A stretch of DNA of 64,000 nt from Bog-473 sp963737745. GTDB lineage: Bacteria > Actinomycetota > Acidimicrobiia > Acidimicrobiales > RAAP-2. This document shows, piece by piece, positions 8,484 through 17,659 of the stretch (positions are counted from its first letter, which is position 1; every line of letters starts with the position of its first letter). Location of the stretch: assembly GCA_963737745.1 (NCBI GenBank), contig CAVTTR010000012.1, forward strand, positions 124,001-188,000. Direction: 5' to 3'. A program made the position numbers and the translations under genes. The notes beneath the pieces are model-generated. The model worked only from the letters and a program-made list of their open reading frames with translations. It did no database searches and was not told the origin of the DNA.

Positions 8484-9491
8484 ATGCGGGTGGTGCAGAT
8501 CGACCCGCACGACGGGGACGCGTTCGAGGCCTGGTTTGCGGTCATGTCGACCACGGACAAGGAACGTTGGCCGGACAAGCCGGGATGGCAACGGCAGGAG
8601 CGACTGGCCATGGCTCTCGACACCGAAGGCCCCGAAGAGCACCGTTGTCTGTCCGCCCTCAACGACAGTGGCGGCGTGGTGGGCATCGGTGATCTCACGA
8701 TGTATCGCCGCGAGAACGACCATCTGGCCGAACTGGTCGTCGCCGTCCTCGCCCCGGCCCGTCGGCTAGGGGTGGGATCAGCCATCGTGGCCGAGGCGGA
8801 ACGGCTGGCCCGCGCCAGCGGCCGCCGCCAGCTCGGAGGGATGGATGAAGTGCCCGTGCGAGCCGGCTATGGGGATGCTGCCGCAGCATTTGCCGAGCGG
8901 CTGGGGTTCGGGGCGGCCCAGCACATGGTCCGTCGCGAGTTGCAGCTGGCATCCGCACCCGGCCACCTCTATGGGCCGTGCCCGCCGGGCTACTCCCTCA
9001 TCACCTTCCTCGATCGGTGGCCGGACGTCTTCATTGAGGATCGTTGCGAACTAGGACGACGCATGTCGACGGACATTCCGTTGGGCGAGCAGGTACGCGA
9101 CGAGGAGATGTGGGACGAAGTGCGGGTCAGGCAGATGGAAGCGAACCTTGCCGCACAGAACCGGGCCAAGGTCACCACGGCTGCCGTGCACGATGCGTCG
9201 GGCCATGTGGTGGCCTTTACGGAGATCGCCGTCCCATTGGGCGCTCCTCAGTCATCGTGGCAGCACGACACCCTTGTCATGGCCGAGCACCGCGGTCACG
9301 GGCTGGGACGCGCCGTCAAGGTGGCCAACGTGTTCGCCGTGACCCAGGCGTACCCCGCGGTGCAGACCATCAGCACCTGGAATGCGGCCGAGAACGAGCA
9401 CATGATCGCCATCAACGACGCCATGGGTTTTGAGGTTGTGGCCCACTCCACGTCCTGGCTCAAGAACGTGGACGATCCGCTCGGCTCATGA
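8484..9491 (+). CDS. Tandem GNAT-fold acetyltransferase
   Basis: 335 aa with two GNAT domains. The first (about residues 1-155) has the acetyl-CoA motif region VVAVLAPARRLGVGSAIVAEAE. The second (about 165-330) has DTLVMAEHRGHGLGRAVK and ISTWNAAENEHMIAINDAMG, which resembles the C-terminal half of mycothiol synthase-like proteins. The substrate is unknown. It starts 9 bp after pheT, so it is probably read through from there. Its 3' end overlaps the response regulator gene by 6 bp tail to tail. Confidence 0.75.
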   Translation: MRVVQIDPHDGDAFEAWFAVMSTTDKERWPDKPGWQRQERLAMALDTEGPEEHRCLSALNDSGGVVGIGDLTMYRRENDHLAELVVAVLAPARRLGVGSAIVAEAERLARASGRRQLGGMDEVPVRAGYGDAAAAFAERLGFGAAQHMVRRELQLASAPGHLYGPCPPGYSLITFLDRWPDVFIEDRCELGRRMSTDIPLGEQVRDEEMWDEVRVRQMEANLAAQNRAKVTTAAVHDASGHVVAFTEIAVPLGAPQSSWQHDTLVMAEHRGHGLGRAVKVANVFAVTQAYPAVQTISTWNAAENEHMIAINDAMGFEVVAHSTSWLKNVDDPLGS

Positions 9492-10151
9492 GTCGAGGAA
9501 GCGCAACACGGCCAGCACCCGACGGTGATCGGATTGCGACACCGGAAGGTCGAATTTGGCGAAGATGTTGGCGACGTGCTTCTCCACCGCTCCTTCGGAG
9601 ATGACGAGCCCCTCGGCGATGGCGGCGTTGGAGCGCCCCTCGGCCATGAGGGAGAGCACTTCTTTCTCACGAGCGCTCAGGACCGAAATCGAGTCAGTAC
9701 GCCGTGAGGCGCCCAAGAGCTGCGTCACCACTTCGGGATCCAAGGCGGTGCCTCCGGAGGCGACCCGACGGAGCGCTTCCACGAAGTCGCTGACGTCCGC
9801 CACCCTGTCCTTGAGTAAATAGCCGATCCCCGCTGCGTCGTCGGCCAACAAGTCGGCGGCATAGCGAGTCTCGATGTACTGCGAGAACAACAAGATGCCG
9901 AGACCCTCGTAGTGACGGCGCAACTCGATCGCCGCCCGCAGTCCCTCGTCGGTGAAGGTCGGCGGCATGCGGATATCGACGACCGCCACGTCGGGTCGCT
10001 CTCGTTCGACCGAGCGCCACAAAGACTCGGCGTCGGCCACCGCATCGGTGATCACGAATCCGCGGTCGGACAGGAGTTGGACCAGGCCGTCGCGGAGTAT
10101 GGCTGAGTCTTCGGCGATGACCACCCGCAAAGAAGACGGAAGAGCTACCAC
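9486..10151 (-). CDS. NarL/LuxR-family response regulator
   Basis: 221 aa, GTG start immediately after the kinase stop. The receiver domain (about 1-120) has the acidic pair in VVIAEDSAILRDG, the phospho-Asp in VAVVDIRMPP and the conserved Lys in GIGYLLKDRV. A LuxR-type helix-turn-helix follows (about 150-215): LSAREKEVLSLMAEGRSNAA and GAVEKHVANIFAKFDL. The partner is surely the adjacent kinase, and the likely target is the ABC exporter operon itself; that last point is inference from the gene order. Confidence 0.9.
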   Translation of the reverse strand: MVALPSSLRVVIAEDSAILRDGLVQLLSDRGFVITDAVADAESLWRSVERERPDVAVVDIRMPPTFTDEGLRAAIELRRHYEGLGILLFSQYIETRYAADLLADDAAGIGYLLKDRVADVSDFVEALRRVASGGTALDPEVVTQLLGASRRTDSISVLSAREKEVLSLMAEGRSNAAIAEGLVISEGAVEKHVANIFAKFDLPVSQSDHRRVLAVLRFLDS

Positions 10152-11549
10152 CTAGGCATGGAGCGGAAGATCCACGGTCACCACGGTCGGGCCCCGCGGC
10201 GGGCTGACGATGCCGAGTCGTCCGTCCACCGCATGGACCCGGTCGGTGAGGCCAACGAGTCCGCTCGAGGAGGAGCCCAGGCGTGAGAGTGACGCCCCGC
10301 CCGTGCCGTCGTCGCGTACGACCACCCGCAGCCAGCCGCCGTGCTCCGTACAGGTGATGCTGGCTCGAGATGCCTTGGCATGTTGGGTGACGTTGGCCAA
10401 GAGCTCGGCCACGCAGAAATAGGCGATGGCTTCGATGGCCGGGGTCGGCCGCTCGTTCAGGTCCAAGGTGAGAGCGGTGGGCACCGTGCAGCGTGCGGCC
10501 AGGGTCGAGAGCGCTCCCTCCAGACCGATGTCGAGCGCCGGCGGATGAATTCCCGGGCCAGATCCGCGTAATTCGACGATTGCCTCCTTGGCACCTTGGT
10601 GGGCGTCGTTCACCAGTTGCCGAACCTGTTCGAGATCGAGCTCCTCGTCGTCGGCCAGCTTCTCCTTGGCCATGCCCAGCCGCATGGCCAGTGCCACCAG
10701 TTGGGCCTGTGTCCCGTCATGCAGGTCGCGCTCGATGCGCCGCATGGCGGCAGCCGACGAGTCAACGGTCTGCGCCCGCGCCTGCTCGAGGGATCGGACG
10801 CGGACGGTCACGGGATCGGGCGAAAGGAGAACCCGCATGACCCGCCGATCCAGAGCAACCACGACGCGGACGGCCCATGGAGCAGCGAAGAAGAGGACAA
10901 TGCCGGCGAAGAAGATCCCCAACTCGTGCCAGAACCCGAATGGGCCTGATCCGAAGAAGTCAGGCCCAAAGACGATCCGGGGCAGCCCGAAGACCGCCGG
11001 ATCGTGTTCGTTTCCGCCCCAAATGGGATTGGTGAGGCAGAAGAAGGCGTCCCACCACACACTGAAGGCACCGAAGATGAACAGCAAGGACAGCGGGACC
11101 TTGATCGCCACATATGCCATGGACCGCCATCCCGTACGGTCACGCAAGCCGGCCTGGAGCCAGCCGAAGAATCCCGGCCGATGCACGAACGGTTCGGGAT
11201 CTTCGATGTCCTCGTTGAGAAGACTACGGGCGAGCTGTCGATGGAACCCGCCGAGACCCCGGGATCCCCGAACGGCGAGGGCGATGATGGCCAGACCGAA
11301 GAAGGTGATGGCGAAGAACACGCCGGCCGCCAAGGTGGCGAGGACAAATGCGATCCCGACACCGGCCAGCGGTACACCGACCATGAGGAACCACAGCTCC
11401 GACCATGTCCGCCTGGCGAAGGGTTCGTGCCACACGATGCCGGCGAGCTCCTTCGTACGGTCTCCCGCTTTGTCGGAAATCACGGTGGCCATTTCCTTCA
11501 GCAACTCACGTAGGCGGACGCCGGGGTCTGTGGCCCGTCCGTCCGTCAT
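10152..11549 (-). CDS. DesK/NarX-type sensor histidine kinase
   Basis: 465 aa. ATG 11549 overlaps the permease stop by 4 bp. About five hydrophobic segments occupy residues 45-235, with no large extracellular domain, so it may sense the membrane or the neighbouring transporter. The HisKA_3 dimerisation box RRIERDLHDGTQAQLVALAM carries the phospho-acceptor His. The HATPase domain shows FCVAELLANVTQHAKAS (N box), VRDDGTGGA and GLVGLTDRVHAVDG. It phosphorylates the regulator encoded directly downstream. An open frame extends upstream past this start on the same strand, but that part is antisense-frame noise over the permease gene. Confidence 0.88.
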   Translation of the reverse strand: MTDGRATDPGVRLRELLKEMATVISDKAGDRTKELAGIVWHEPFARRTWSELWFLMVGVPLAGVGIAFVLATLAAGVFFAITFFGLAIIALAVRGSRGLGGFHRQLARSLLNEDIEDPEPFVHRPGFFGWLQAGLRDRTGWRSMAYVAIKVPLSLLFIFGAFSVWWDAFFCLTNPIWGGNEHDPAVFGLPRIVFGPDFFGSGPFGFWHELGIFFAGIVLFFAAPWAVRVVVALDRRVMRVLLSPDPVTVRVRSLEQARAQTVDSSAAAMRRIERDLHDGTQAQLVALAMRLGMAKEKLADDEELDLEQVRQLVNDAHQGAKEAIVELRGSGPGIHPPALDIGLEGALSTLAARCTVPTALTLDLNERPTPAIEAIAYFCVAELLANVTQHAKASRASITCTEHGGWLRVVVRDDGTGGASLSRLGSSSSGLVGLTDRVHAVDGRLGIVSPPRGPTVVTVDLPLHA

Positions 11550-12313
11550 GCGTCGCGCCGTTGCAGGAGGATCATCCCGAGCACGAGGGTGACGGCACAG
11601 TAGAGGGCCATGAGGATGAAGCCCAAGGTCGGGGAGACCGCACCGCGCTGGGGTACGACAGCGGCGACGGAGTTGGCCAGTATTTGTAAGGGCGTAAAAC
11701 GAGCGGGATGACCATCCGCCGACAGTTGTTGCAGGAGAACGGGGAGGAGAAAGACGGCACCGACGAAGGCCGTGATAGCGCCAGCGGTATGGCGGATCAT
11801 CACGCCGAGGCCCAAACCGAACATACCCAAGAGTGCCAGAAATGCCCCCGACAAGATCACCGCACGGAGCACTCCGGGTTGGCCGAGGGACGCCACCGGA
11901 GCTTTGTCCGAGAGGATGAGCCGCCCGATGAAGAAGCAGGCGAAACTCAGGATCTCGCTCACCGCCAGGGAAAGACCCGCAATGACGATGACTTTGGCCC
12001 CGAGAAGCAAGCGTCGCCGAGGGATGGCGGCCAGCGATGAGCGGATGGTCCCACTGCCGTGCTCTCCCGTGATCATCAAGATGCCGAGAAGTCCAATCGT
12101 GAGTTGACCGATGGCCAAGCCCGACAAGGACTGGTTGGTCGGGTCGAAGCCTTGCCATGCCCCGCGCCCAAAGCGATGGATGCCGTTGGTGGCAAGAACC
12201 GTCACGAGCAACGTGCCGACCATGGTGGCCAGCAACGTCCAGGTCGTCGAGCGCAGAGAGCGCAGCTTGGTCACTTCGGCTCGCACGGCTTGACCCAGGC
12301 CGTATCCCGTCAT
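11546..12313 (-). CDS. ABC-2 type transporter permease
   Basis: 255 aa with six predicted membrane spans (about residues 22-42, 64-86, 103-128, 148-172, 178-196 and 226-246). The cytoplasmic start AEVTKLRSLRSTTW is a typical ABC-2 opening, and EHGSGTIRSSLAAIPRR is the conserved loop after span 2. It forms the membrane channel for the ATPase encoded just upstream (4-bp overlap). The substrate is unknown; such transporter-plus-NarL pairs often handle peptides, lipids or antibiotics. Confidence 0.85.
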   Translation of the reverse strand: MTGYGLGQAVRAEVTKLRSLRSTTWTLLATMVGTLLVTVLATNGIHRFGRGAWQGFDPTNQSLSGLAIGQLTIGLLGILMITGEHGSGTIRSSLAAIPRRRLLLGAKVIVIAGLSLAVSEILSFACFFIGRLILSDKAPVASLGQPGVLRAVILSGAFLALLGMFGLGLGVMIRHTAGAITAFVGAVFLLPVLLQQLSADGHPARFTPLQILANSVAAVVPQRGAVSPTLGFILMALYCAVTLVLGMILLQRRDA

Positions 12314-13221
12314 GACTGCTCCTTCGTTCGAAACTCCACTGCATCGTGCGTCAGCTCCATGAACGCGTCCTCGAGTGAGCCCTTGAGCGGGGAAAGCTCA
12401 TGCAGGGTCAGGATGCGGTCGGCCGCCAACTCACCGATCTCGGCCGACGTCAGGCCAGTGACGACCATCGACCCGTCGCTTTCGAGTGTCGCCACCGCGC
12501 CGGCATCGGACAGCGCCGCTGCGAAGATCTCGCTCATCGGCGTCACCACGCGCACTGCCTCGAGCGCATTGTGGGACGCGAATGCGCTGACGGTGGTCTC
12601 CGCGATCAAGGTGCCGCGCCCGATCACGACCAACCGCTCCGCCGTCAGCGCCATTTCGTTGATCAGATGGCTCGATACGAATACGGTGCGTCCCTCAGCG
12701 GCCAGATCGCGCAACAAGAATCGGGCCCACCGGATACCTTCGGGATCGAGGCCATTGATGGGCTCGTCGAAGAGCAGCACACCGGGATCTCCGAGCAGCG
12801 CGGTGGCGATTCCGAGTCGCTGGCCCATGCCGAGCGAGTACTTCCCGGCGCGTTGGTGGGCCACCTCGGTCAGGCCGACGATGTCGAGCACCTCGTCGAT
12901 ACGAGATCGGGCGATGTCGTTCGACCGGGCCAAGAAGAGGAGATGGTCGTAGGCGCTACGCGCCGGGTGATAGGCCTTGGCGTCGAGCAGCGCCCCCACT
13001 TCGCGCAGCGGCCACCTGAGCTCCCGGTAACGCTTGCCGTTGACGAGTGCGGTCCCTGAGGTCGGGTTGTCCAAACCCATGATCATGCGCATGGTGGTCG
13101 ACTTGCCCGAGCCGTTCGGGCCGAGGAATCCGGTGACGACGCCCGGGGTCACTTCGAAACTCAAGTCATCGACGGCCACTGTGCTGCGGTAGCGCTTGGT
13201 CAAACCTGCGGCAACGATCAT
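12310..13221 (-). CDS. ABC transporter ATP-binding protein (drug/peptide export type)
   Basis: 303 aa. Walker A is GFLGPNGSGKSTTMRM, the signature is YSLGMGQRLGIATALLG, Walker B is GVLLFDEPINGLDP, and the H-loop is FVSSHLINEMA. The D-loop sequence (EPINGLDPEGIRWARFLLRD) and the C-terminal extension are those of the ABC-2 exporter class. First gene of a four-gene operon (ATPase, permease, kinase, regulator). A leaderless promoter lies directly before the ATG. Confidence 0.92.
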   Translation of the reverse strand: MIVAAGLTKRYRSTVAVDDLSFEVTPGVVTGFLGPNGSGKSTTMRMIMGLDNPTSGTALVNGKRYRELRWPLREVGALLDAKAYHPARSAYDHLLFLARSNDIARSRIDEVLDIVGLTEVAHQRAGKYSLGMGQRLGIATALLGDPGVLLFDEPINGLDPEGIRWARFLLRDLAAEGRTVFVSSHLINEMALTAERLVVIGRGTLIAETTVSAFASHNALEAVRVVTPMSEIFAAALSDAGAVATLESDGSMVVTGLTSAEIGELAADRILTLHELSPLKGSLEDAFMELTHDAVEFRTKEQS

Positions 13222-13233
13222 TCATGCAACGTA
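13222..13233 (-). promoter_or_regulatory. Leaderless -10 element of the ABC exporter operon
   Basis: On the minus strand TACGTT is followed by six bases (gcatga) and the ATG at 13221. Confidence 0.5.
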
Positions 13234-13331
13234 CGGAATTGTCCCGCCGTTGAACATGTCGCTAACGGGCGTCTGTGCTTGGGGCTAGCACCCCTCTTGG
13301 TCGGGGGGCCGAATCGCGCCCCGGGCACATG

Positions 13332-13350
13332 CATGAGTATGCGATTCAAT
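13332..13350 (+). promoter_or_regulatory. Candidate ArgR operator (ARG box)
   Basis: Two half-sites, CATGAGT and ATTCAAT, face each other across ATGCG. They resemble ARG-box halves (TGAAT/ATTCA type), with a spacer one base longer than usual. The site abuts the argC -10 hexamer, so bound ArgR (encoded at 18591) would block RNA polymerase. Confidence 0.45.
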
Positions 13351-13351
13351 G

Positions 13352-13364
13352 TATACTGATGCGG
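13352..13364 (+). promoter_or_regulatory. Leaderless promoter -10 of the arginine operon
   Basis: TATACT at 13352-13357 is followed by seven bases and the ATG at 13365. No -35 match is seen. The spacing predicts a transcript starting at or one base before the second ATG, which decides that start over the ATG at 13359. Confidence 0.55.
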
Positions 13365-14390
13365 ATGAAGGCGGGGATCGTCGGAGCATCGGGGTACACG
13401 GGCGTCGAACTGCTCCGTCTTTTGTCGGGCCATCCCGACATCGAAGTGGCCGTCGTGACGGCGCATTCCCATGCCGGCCAGGTCGTGGGGGAGCACAATC
13501 CCTCGTTGGCCGCCGCCTATCCCGGGATGGCCTACGAGGCGGCCGGCCCCGAAGCCCTGGACCTCCTCGACGGACTCGATGTCGTGTTCTGCGCCCTTCC
13601 CCACGGAGAGTCGCAGCGGATGGTGCCCGCGCTCCGCCAGCGGGTGGGACTGATCGTGGATCTGGCGGCCGACTTTCGGTTGCACGACGCCGCGCTCTAC
13701 CCCATGTGGTACGGCGAGGAGCATGGCGCGCCAGACCTGCTCGATGAGGCCGCCTTCGGCCTGCCCGAGTTGTTCCGTTCCGGTCTGAGCGGGGCGACCC
13801 TGGTGGCTGCGGCCGGTTGCTACCCGACCGCAGCCGGACTCGCCCTGGCGCCCTTGTTGCGAGCCGGGCTGCTCGAGTCGGCCGGGATCATCGTCGATGC
13901 CGCCTCGGGGGTTTCGGGGGCGGGGCGCGCCGCGAAGGAGTCGCTGCATTTCGGGACGGTGGATGAGAACTTCGAGGCCTACGGTCTGCTCCACCACCGG
14001 CACACGCCCGAGATCGAGCAGATCCTGGGGGCCCAGGTGCTCTTCACGCCGCATCTTGCCCCGATGGTCCGCGGGATCCTGGCCACGTGTTACGCCCGGC
14101 CGGTCGCTCAGGAGCTCTCCACGGGCGACGTGATGGCGGCACTGCATGAGGCCTACGACGACGAGCCGTTCGTGGTGGTGAGCGATGCTCCTCCCTCGAC
14201 CAAGGCCACCGCCGGCTCGAATTGCGCCCATGTCACGGCCCGGGTCGACGAGCGCACGGGCTGGGTGCTGTCGCTGTGCGCCATTGACAATCTGGTCAAA
14301 GGCGCGTCGGGTCAGGCTCTTCAGTGCGCCAACATCGCCCTCGGACTCCCCGAGACGGCAGGGCTGCCACTCGTCGGGTTGTACCCATGA
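13365..14390 (+). CDS. argC: N-acetyl-gamma-glutamyl-phosphate reductase
   Basis: Third step of arginine synthesis: NADPH-dependent reduction of N-acetylglutamyl phosphate to the semialdehyde. It starts with the Rossmann motif KAGIVGASGYTGVELLRLL and has the catalytic Cys in AAAGCYPTAAGLAL and the His region SGAGRAAKESLHFGTVDENF. 341 aa, normal length. ATG 13365 is chosen because a -10 box lies seven bases upstream. First gene of argCJBDFRGH; its stop overlaps the argJ start (ATGA). Confidence 0.96.
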   Translation: MKAGIVGASGYTGVELLRLLSGHPDIEVAVVTAHSHAGQVVGEHNPSLAAAYPGMAYEAAGPEALDLLDGLDVVFCALPHGESQRMVPALRQRVGLIVDLAADFRLHDAALYPMWYGEEHGAPDLLDEAAFGLPELFRSGLSGATLVAAAGCYPTAAGLALAPLLRAGLLESAGIIVDAASGVSGAGRAAKESLHFGTVDENFEAYGLLHHRHTPEIEQILGAQVLFTPHLAPMVRGILATCYARPVAQELSTGDVMAALHEAYDDEPFVVVSDAPPSTKATAGSNCAHVTARVDERTGWVLSLCAIDNLVKGASGQALQCANIALGLPETAGLPLVGLYP

Positions 14391-15556
14391 GCGTGACCGC
14401 GCCCGAGGGGTTCGTGGCGGTCGGCGGGTCAGCCGGCATCAAGGCCTCGGGCGTGCCCGATGTCGCTGTCGTGACGACCGATCACGGCCACGCCGTGCCG
14501 GCGGCGGGTGTCTTCACCGCCAACCTGGCGGCGGCCGCGCCGGTGCAGATAAGTCGGGCCCACCTGGAGGCGACCGGAGGCCGGGCCGCGGGAGTGATTC
14601 TCACATCGGGCAACGCCAACGCAGCGACGGGTGAGCCGGGTCGTGATGCGGCGACCCGGTTGTGTCGTGCCGTGGCCCGGGGCATCGATGCGGACCTGCA
14701 CGAAATCCTGGTCTGCCAGACCGGCCTCATCGGCATCCCGTTCCCTACGGAGGAAGTGGAGCCCCGCCTGGCCGGCATCGTCGGGGCGCGCCGCGGCAAC
14801 GCCGAATCAGCTGCGGCGGCGGCCCGGGCCATCATGACGACGGACACGGTGCCGAAGACGGCGCTGGTGAAGGGGGCCGGTTTCACCGTGGGGGCGATGG
14901 CCAAGGGCGCCGCCATGCTGGCGCCGAACATGGCCACGATGCTCGCTCTCTGCACGACCGACGCCGAGGCGACGCCGGAGCTGTTGCGTGCCGCTCTGCG
15001 TGCCGCCGTCGAGGGTTCGTTCAACACCATGACCGTCGACGGGTGCACCTCGACCAACGACACGGTGTTGGTCTTGGCCAGTGGGCGAGGCGCGGCGCCG
15101 TCGCTGGAAGTGTTGACGGCTGGACTGCGGGAGGCCTGCATGTCGTTGGCCGAACAGATGGTCGACGACGCAGAAGGGGCGACCAAGGTGTCGCACGTGC
15201 GCGTCGTGGGTGCAGAAAGCGACGGTGCGGCCCACGTGGCAGCGCGCAAGGTCGCCGATTCGATGCTCGTGCAGTGCTCGCTCAACGGTGAGGATCCCTA
15301 TTGGGGGCGGGTGGTGAGCGAGCTCGGCTCAGCCGGCGTGGCCTTCGACATCGACAAGGTGGCGGTGTCCTACGGGGGCACGGTGGTCTGCGCCGGGGGA
15401 GTGGCGGTGGCGCACGACGAGGAGGCCGTGAAGGCGCACATGGCGGGCCGGCACATTGAGCTCGTGTGCGACCTCGGGCTGGGGAATGGGTCCGCCGCCG
15501 TCCTGGGCACCGACCTCGGTTACGGCTACATCGACGAGAACCGGACGACGTCGTGA
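14387..15556 (+). CDS. argJ: Glutamate N-acetyltransferase / amino-acid N-acetyltransferase
   Basis: Bifunctional ArgJ recycles the acetyl group from N-acetylornithine to glutamate, closing the cyclic arginine pathway. 389 aa. The precursor cleaves itself before the nucleophilic Thr in KGAAMLAPNMATMLALCTTD. Other family marks are TSGNANAATG, CQTGLIGIPFP, TTDTVPK and VDGCTSTNDTVLVLASG. Translationally coupled to argC (ATGA) and argB (GTGA). No separate argA is needed if the enzyme also uses acetyl-CoA. Confidence 0.96.
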   Translation: MSVTAPEGFVAVGGSAGIKASGVPDVAVVTTDHGHAVPAAGVFTANLAAAAPVQISRAHLEATGGRAAGVILTSGNANAATGEPGRDAATRLCRAVARGIDADLHEILVCQTGLIGIPFPTEEVEPRLAGIVGARRGNAESAAAAARAIMTTDTVPKTALVKGAGFTVGAMAKGAAMLAPNMATMLALCTTDAEATPELLRAALRAAVEGSFNTMTVDGCTSTNDTVLVLASGRGAAPSLEVLTAGLREACMSLAEQMVDDAEGATKVSHVRVVGAESDGAAHVAARKVADSMLVQCSLNGEDPYWGRVVSELGSAGVAFDIDKVAVSYGGTVVCAGGVAVAHDEEAVKAHMAGRHIELVCDLGLGNGSAAVLGTDLGYGYIDENRTTS

Positions 15557-16470
15557 CGGCCGAACCGATGCGGACTCCGGTCCCCAAGAACACCCGCGCC
15601 CTCAAGGCGGCGGCATACAACACGGCATCGCTCCTCGTCGAGGCATTGCCCTACATTCAGCAATTCCGGGGCAAGATCGTCGTGGTCAAGTACGGCGGCA
15701 ACGCATTGAACGGCTCCGCCGAGGGGACCGACGGCGCCCTGGCCTCGTTCGCCCAAGATGTGGTGTTGATGCGCGCCGTCGGCATACAGCCCGTGGTGGT
15801 GCACGGTGGCGGACCGCAGATCGGCGAGCTCATGACCCGCTTGGGCAAGGTCACCGAGTTTCGTGACGGGCTTCGGGTGACCGACGCCGAGACACTCGAC
15901 ATCGCCCGCATGGTGCTGGTGGGCAAGGTCAACCGTGACATCGTCTCGGCCATAAACGTGCACGGGCCCTTGGCCGTCGGCATGTCCGGGGAGGACGCCA
16001 ACCTCATCACGGCGGCCCAGAGCCACGTGGACCTGGGTTTCGTGGGCAAGGTGGCCGTGGTGGACCCCACCATGTTGCAGCGACTGGTGGGCGAAGGGAT
16101 CATCCCGGTCGTCGCCACCATCGGGGCCGACGAGGCCGGTCAGGCCTACAACATCAATGCCGACACGGTGGCCGGCGCCCTGGCCGAGGCCCTGGAGGCC
16201 GAGAAGTTGATCTTCCTCACCGACGTGGAGGGACTGCGGGTGGTGCCCGACGACCCCAGCACCCTCCTCTATCAGGCCGGCCTCGATGTGGTCGACGAGA
16301 TCTTGCGCAGCGGGGGAGCCGTGGGCGGCATGAAACCGAAGATCGAGGCCTGCGCCATGGCCGTTCGTGGTGGCGTCGCCCGCGCCCACATCCTCGATGG
16401 ACGGGTCCCCCATGCGTTGTTGCTCGAGCTGTTCACCGACTCGGGCGTGGGCACCATGGTGCTGCCATGA
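15553..16470 (+). CDS. argB: Acetylglutamate kinase
   Basis: Phosphorylates N-acetylglutamate. 305 aa from GTG 15553 (an in-frame ATG at 15568 is an alternative). Motifs: VVVKYGGNAL (phosphate loop Lys), VVVHGGGPQIGELMTRLGK (substrate loop), YNINADTVAGALAEAL and GGMKPKIEACAMAV. The N-terminal helix before the kinase core (NTASLLVEALPYIQQF) is the one that gives arginine-sensitive hexamers in other species, so feedback inhibition is likely. Confidence 0.96.
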   Translation: MTAEPMRTPVPKNTRALKAAAYNTASLLVEALPYIQQFRGKIVVVKYGGNALNGSAEGTDGALASFAQDVVLMRAVGIQPVVVHGGGPQIGELMTRLGKVTEFRDGLRVTDAETLDIARMVLVGKVNRDIVSAINVHGPLAVGMSGEDANLITAAQSHVDLGFVGKVAVVDPTMLQRLVGEGIIPVVATIGADEAGQAYNINADTVAGALAEALEAEKLIFLTDVEGLRVVPDDPSTLLYQAGLDVVDEILRSGGAVGGMKPKIEACAMAVRGGVARAHILDGRVPHALLLELFTDSGVGTMVLP

Positions 16471-17654
16471 ACGCCGCCGACCGCAGCACCACCGATCGCA
16501 GCGCCCTCATGCGCACCTACGCCGAGCCGCCCGTCACGTTCGTGCGTGGCCAAGGCACGTTGCTCTTCGACGCCGACGGAAAGAGCTATCTCGACTTCAT
16601 CACGGGACTGGCCGTGGTGTCGCTCGGCCACGCCCACCCCGCGGTGGCCGATGCGGTGGCGACGCAAGCGCGCACCCTGACCCACGTGTCGAACCTCTAC
16701 GGCAACACGCTGGGGCCCGACGTGGCGCTGACCATCGACCGCCTCATCAACGGCGGCACGGGGCAGGCCGGGGGGCAGGTCTTCTTCACCAACTCGGGGG
16801 CCGAGGCCAACGAGTGCGCGCTGAAGCTGGCCCGGCGCTGGGCCGGCGTCGGACGTCACGTGGTGATCAGCGCCGACAATTCCTTCCACGGCCGCACCCT
16901 GGCCACGCTGACCGCTACCGGTCAGCCCGAGAAACACGCCCCGTTCCTGCCGCTTCCCGAGGGGTTCATGCACGTGCCCTATGACGACGCGGACGCGCTC
17001 GAGTCGGCGCTGCAGGAAGAGACGGTCGCCGGCGTGCTGCTCGAGCCGCTCCAGGGCGAGGGCGGCGTCATGGTGCCGAGCTCGGATTATCTGGGTGCGG
17101 TGCGCGCCCTTTGCACCGAGCGCAACGCCCTCCTGATGCTCGATGAGGTGCAGACCGGTCTTGGTCGCACCGGACACTGGTTCGCCTTCCAGGCGCAAGG
17201 CCTCGAGCCGGACGTGGTGACGATGGCCAAGGCGTTGGGGAACGGCATGCCGGTCGGGGCCTGCTGGGCCCGGGCCGAGGTCGCGGCGGCCTTCGGCCCC
17301 GGCGACCACGGGTCGACGTTCGGAGGGCAGCCACTGGCCATGGCGGCGGCAAGGGCGACGCTGGCGGTCATGGAGGCCGAGGACGTGTGCGGCAGGGCCC
17401 AACATGCCGGAGCTCGCTTGACGGCCGGCTTGGCCCTGTTGCCGCCGGTCGTCTCGGTGCGTGGCGCCGGTCTGTTGCTGGCGGCCCAATTGGCCGAGCC
17501 GACGGCCAAGGAAATTGCCGCGGCGGCCCTGGAGGCCGGATTGCTGGTCAACGCGGTCCGTCCCGATGCCATCAGGGTGGCACCGCCCCTGTTGGTGAGC
17601 GACGAGGAAATCGACGCCGCGCTGGCGATCCTGGCCGGCATCATGGCGGCCTGA
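16467..17654 (+). CDS. argD: Acetylornithine aminotransferase
   Basis: Class III PLP-dependent aminotransferase converting N-acetylglutamate semialdehyde to N-acetylornithine. 395 aa. NSGAEANECALKLARRW, SFHGRTLATLTATG, LMLDEVQTGLGRTG and the PLP Lys in TMAKALGNGMPVGACW are all present. Starts inside the argB stop (ATGA). Confidence 0.96.
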   Translation: MNAADRSTTDRSALMRTYAEPPVTFVRGQGTLLFDADGKSYLDFITGLAVVSLGHAHPAVADAVATQARTLTHVSNLYGNTLGPDVALTIDRLINGGTGQAGGQVFFTNSGAEANECALKLARRWAGVGRHVVISADNSFHGRTLATLTATGQPEKHAPFLPLPEGFMHVPYDDADALESALQEETVAGVLLEPLQGEGGVMVPSSDYLGAVRALCTERNALLMLDEVQTGLGRTGHWFAFQAQGLEPDVVTMAKALGNGMPVGACWARAEVAAAFGPGDHGSTFGGQPLAMAAARATLAVMEAEDVCGRAQHAGARLTAGLALLPPVVSVRGAGLLLAAQLAEPTAKEIAAAALEAGLLVNAVRPDAIRVAPPLLVSDEEIDAALAILAGIMAA

Positions 17655-17659
17655 TTCGC

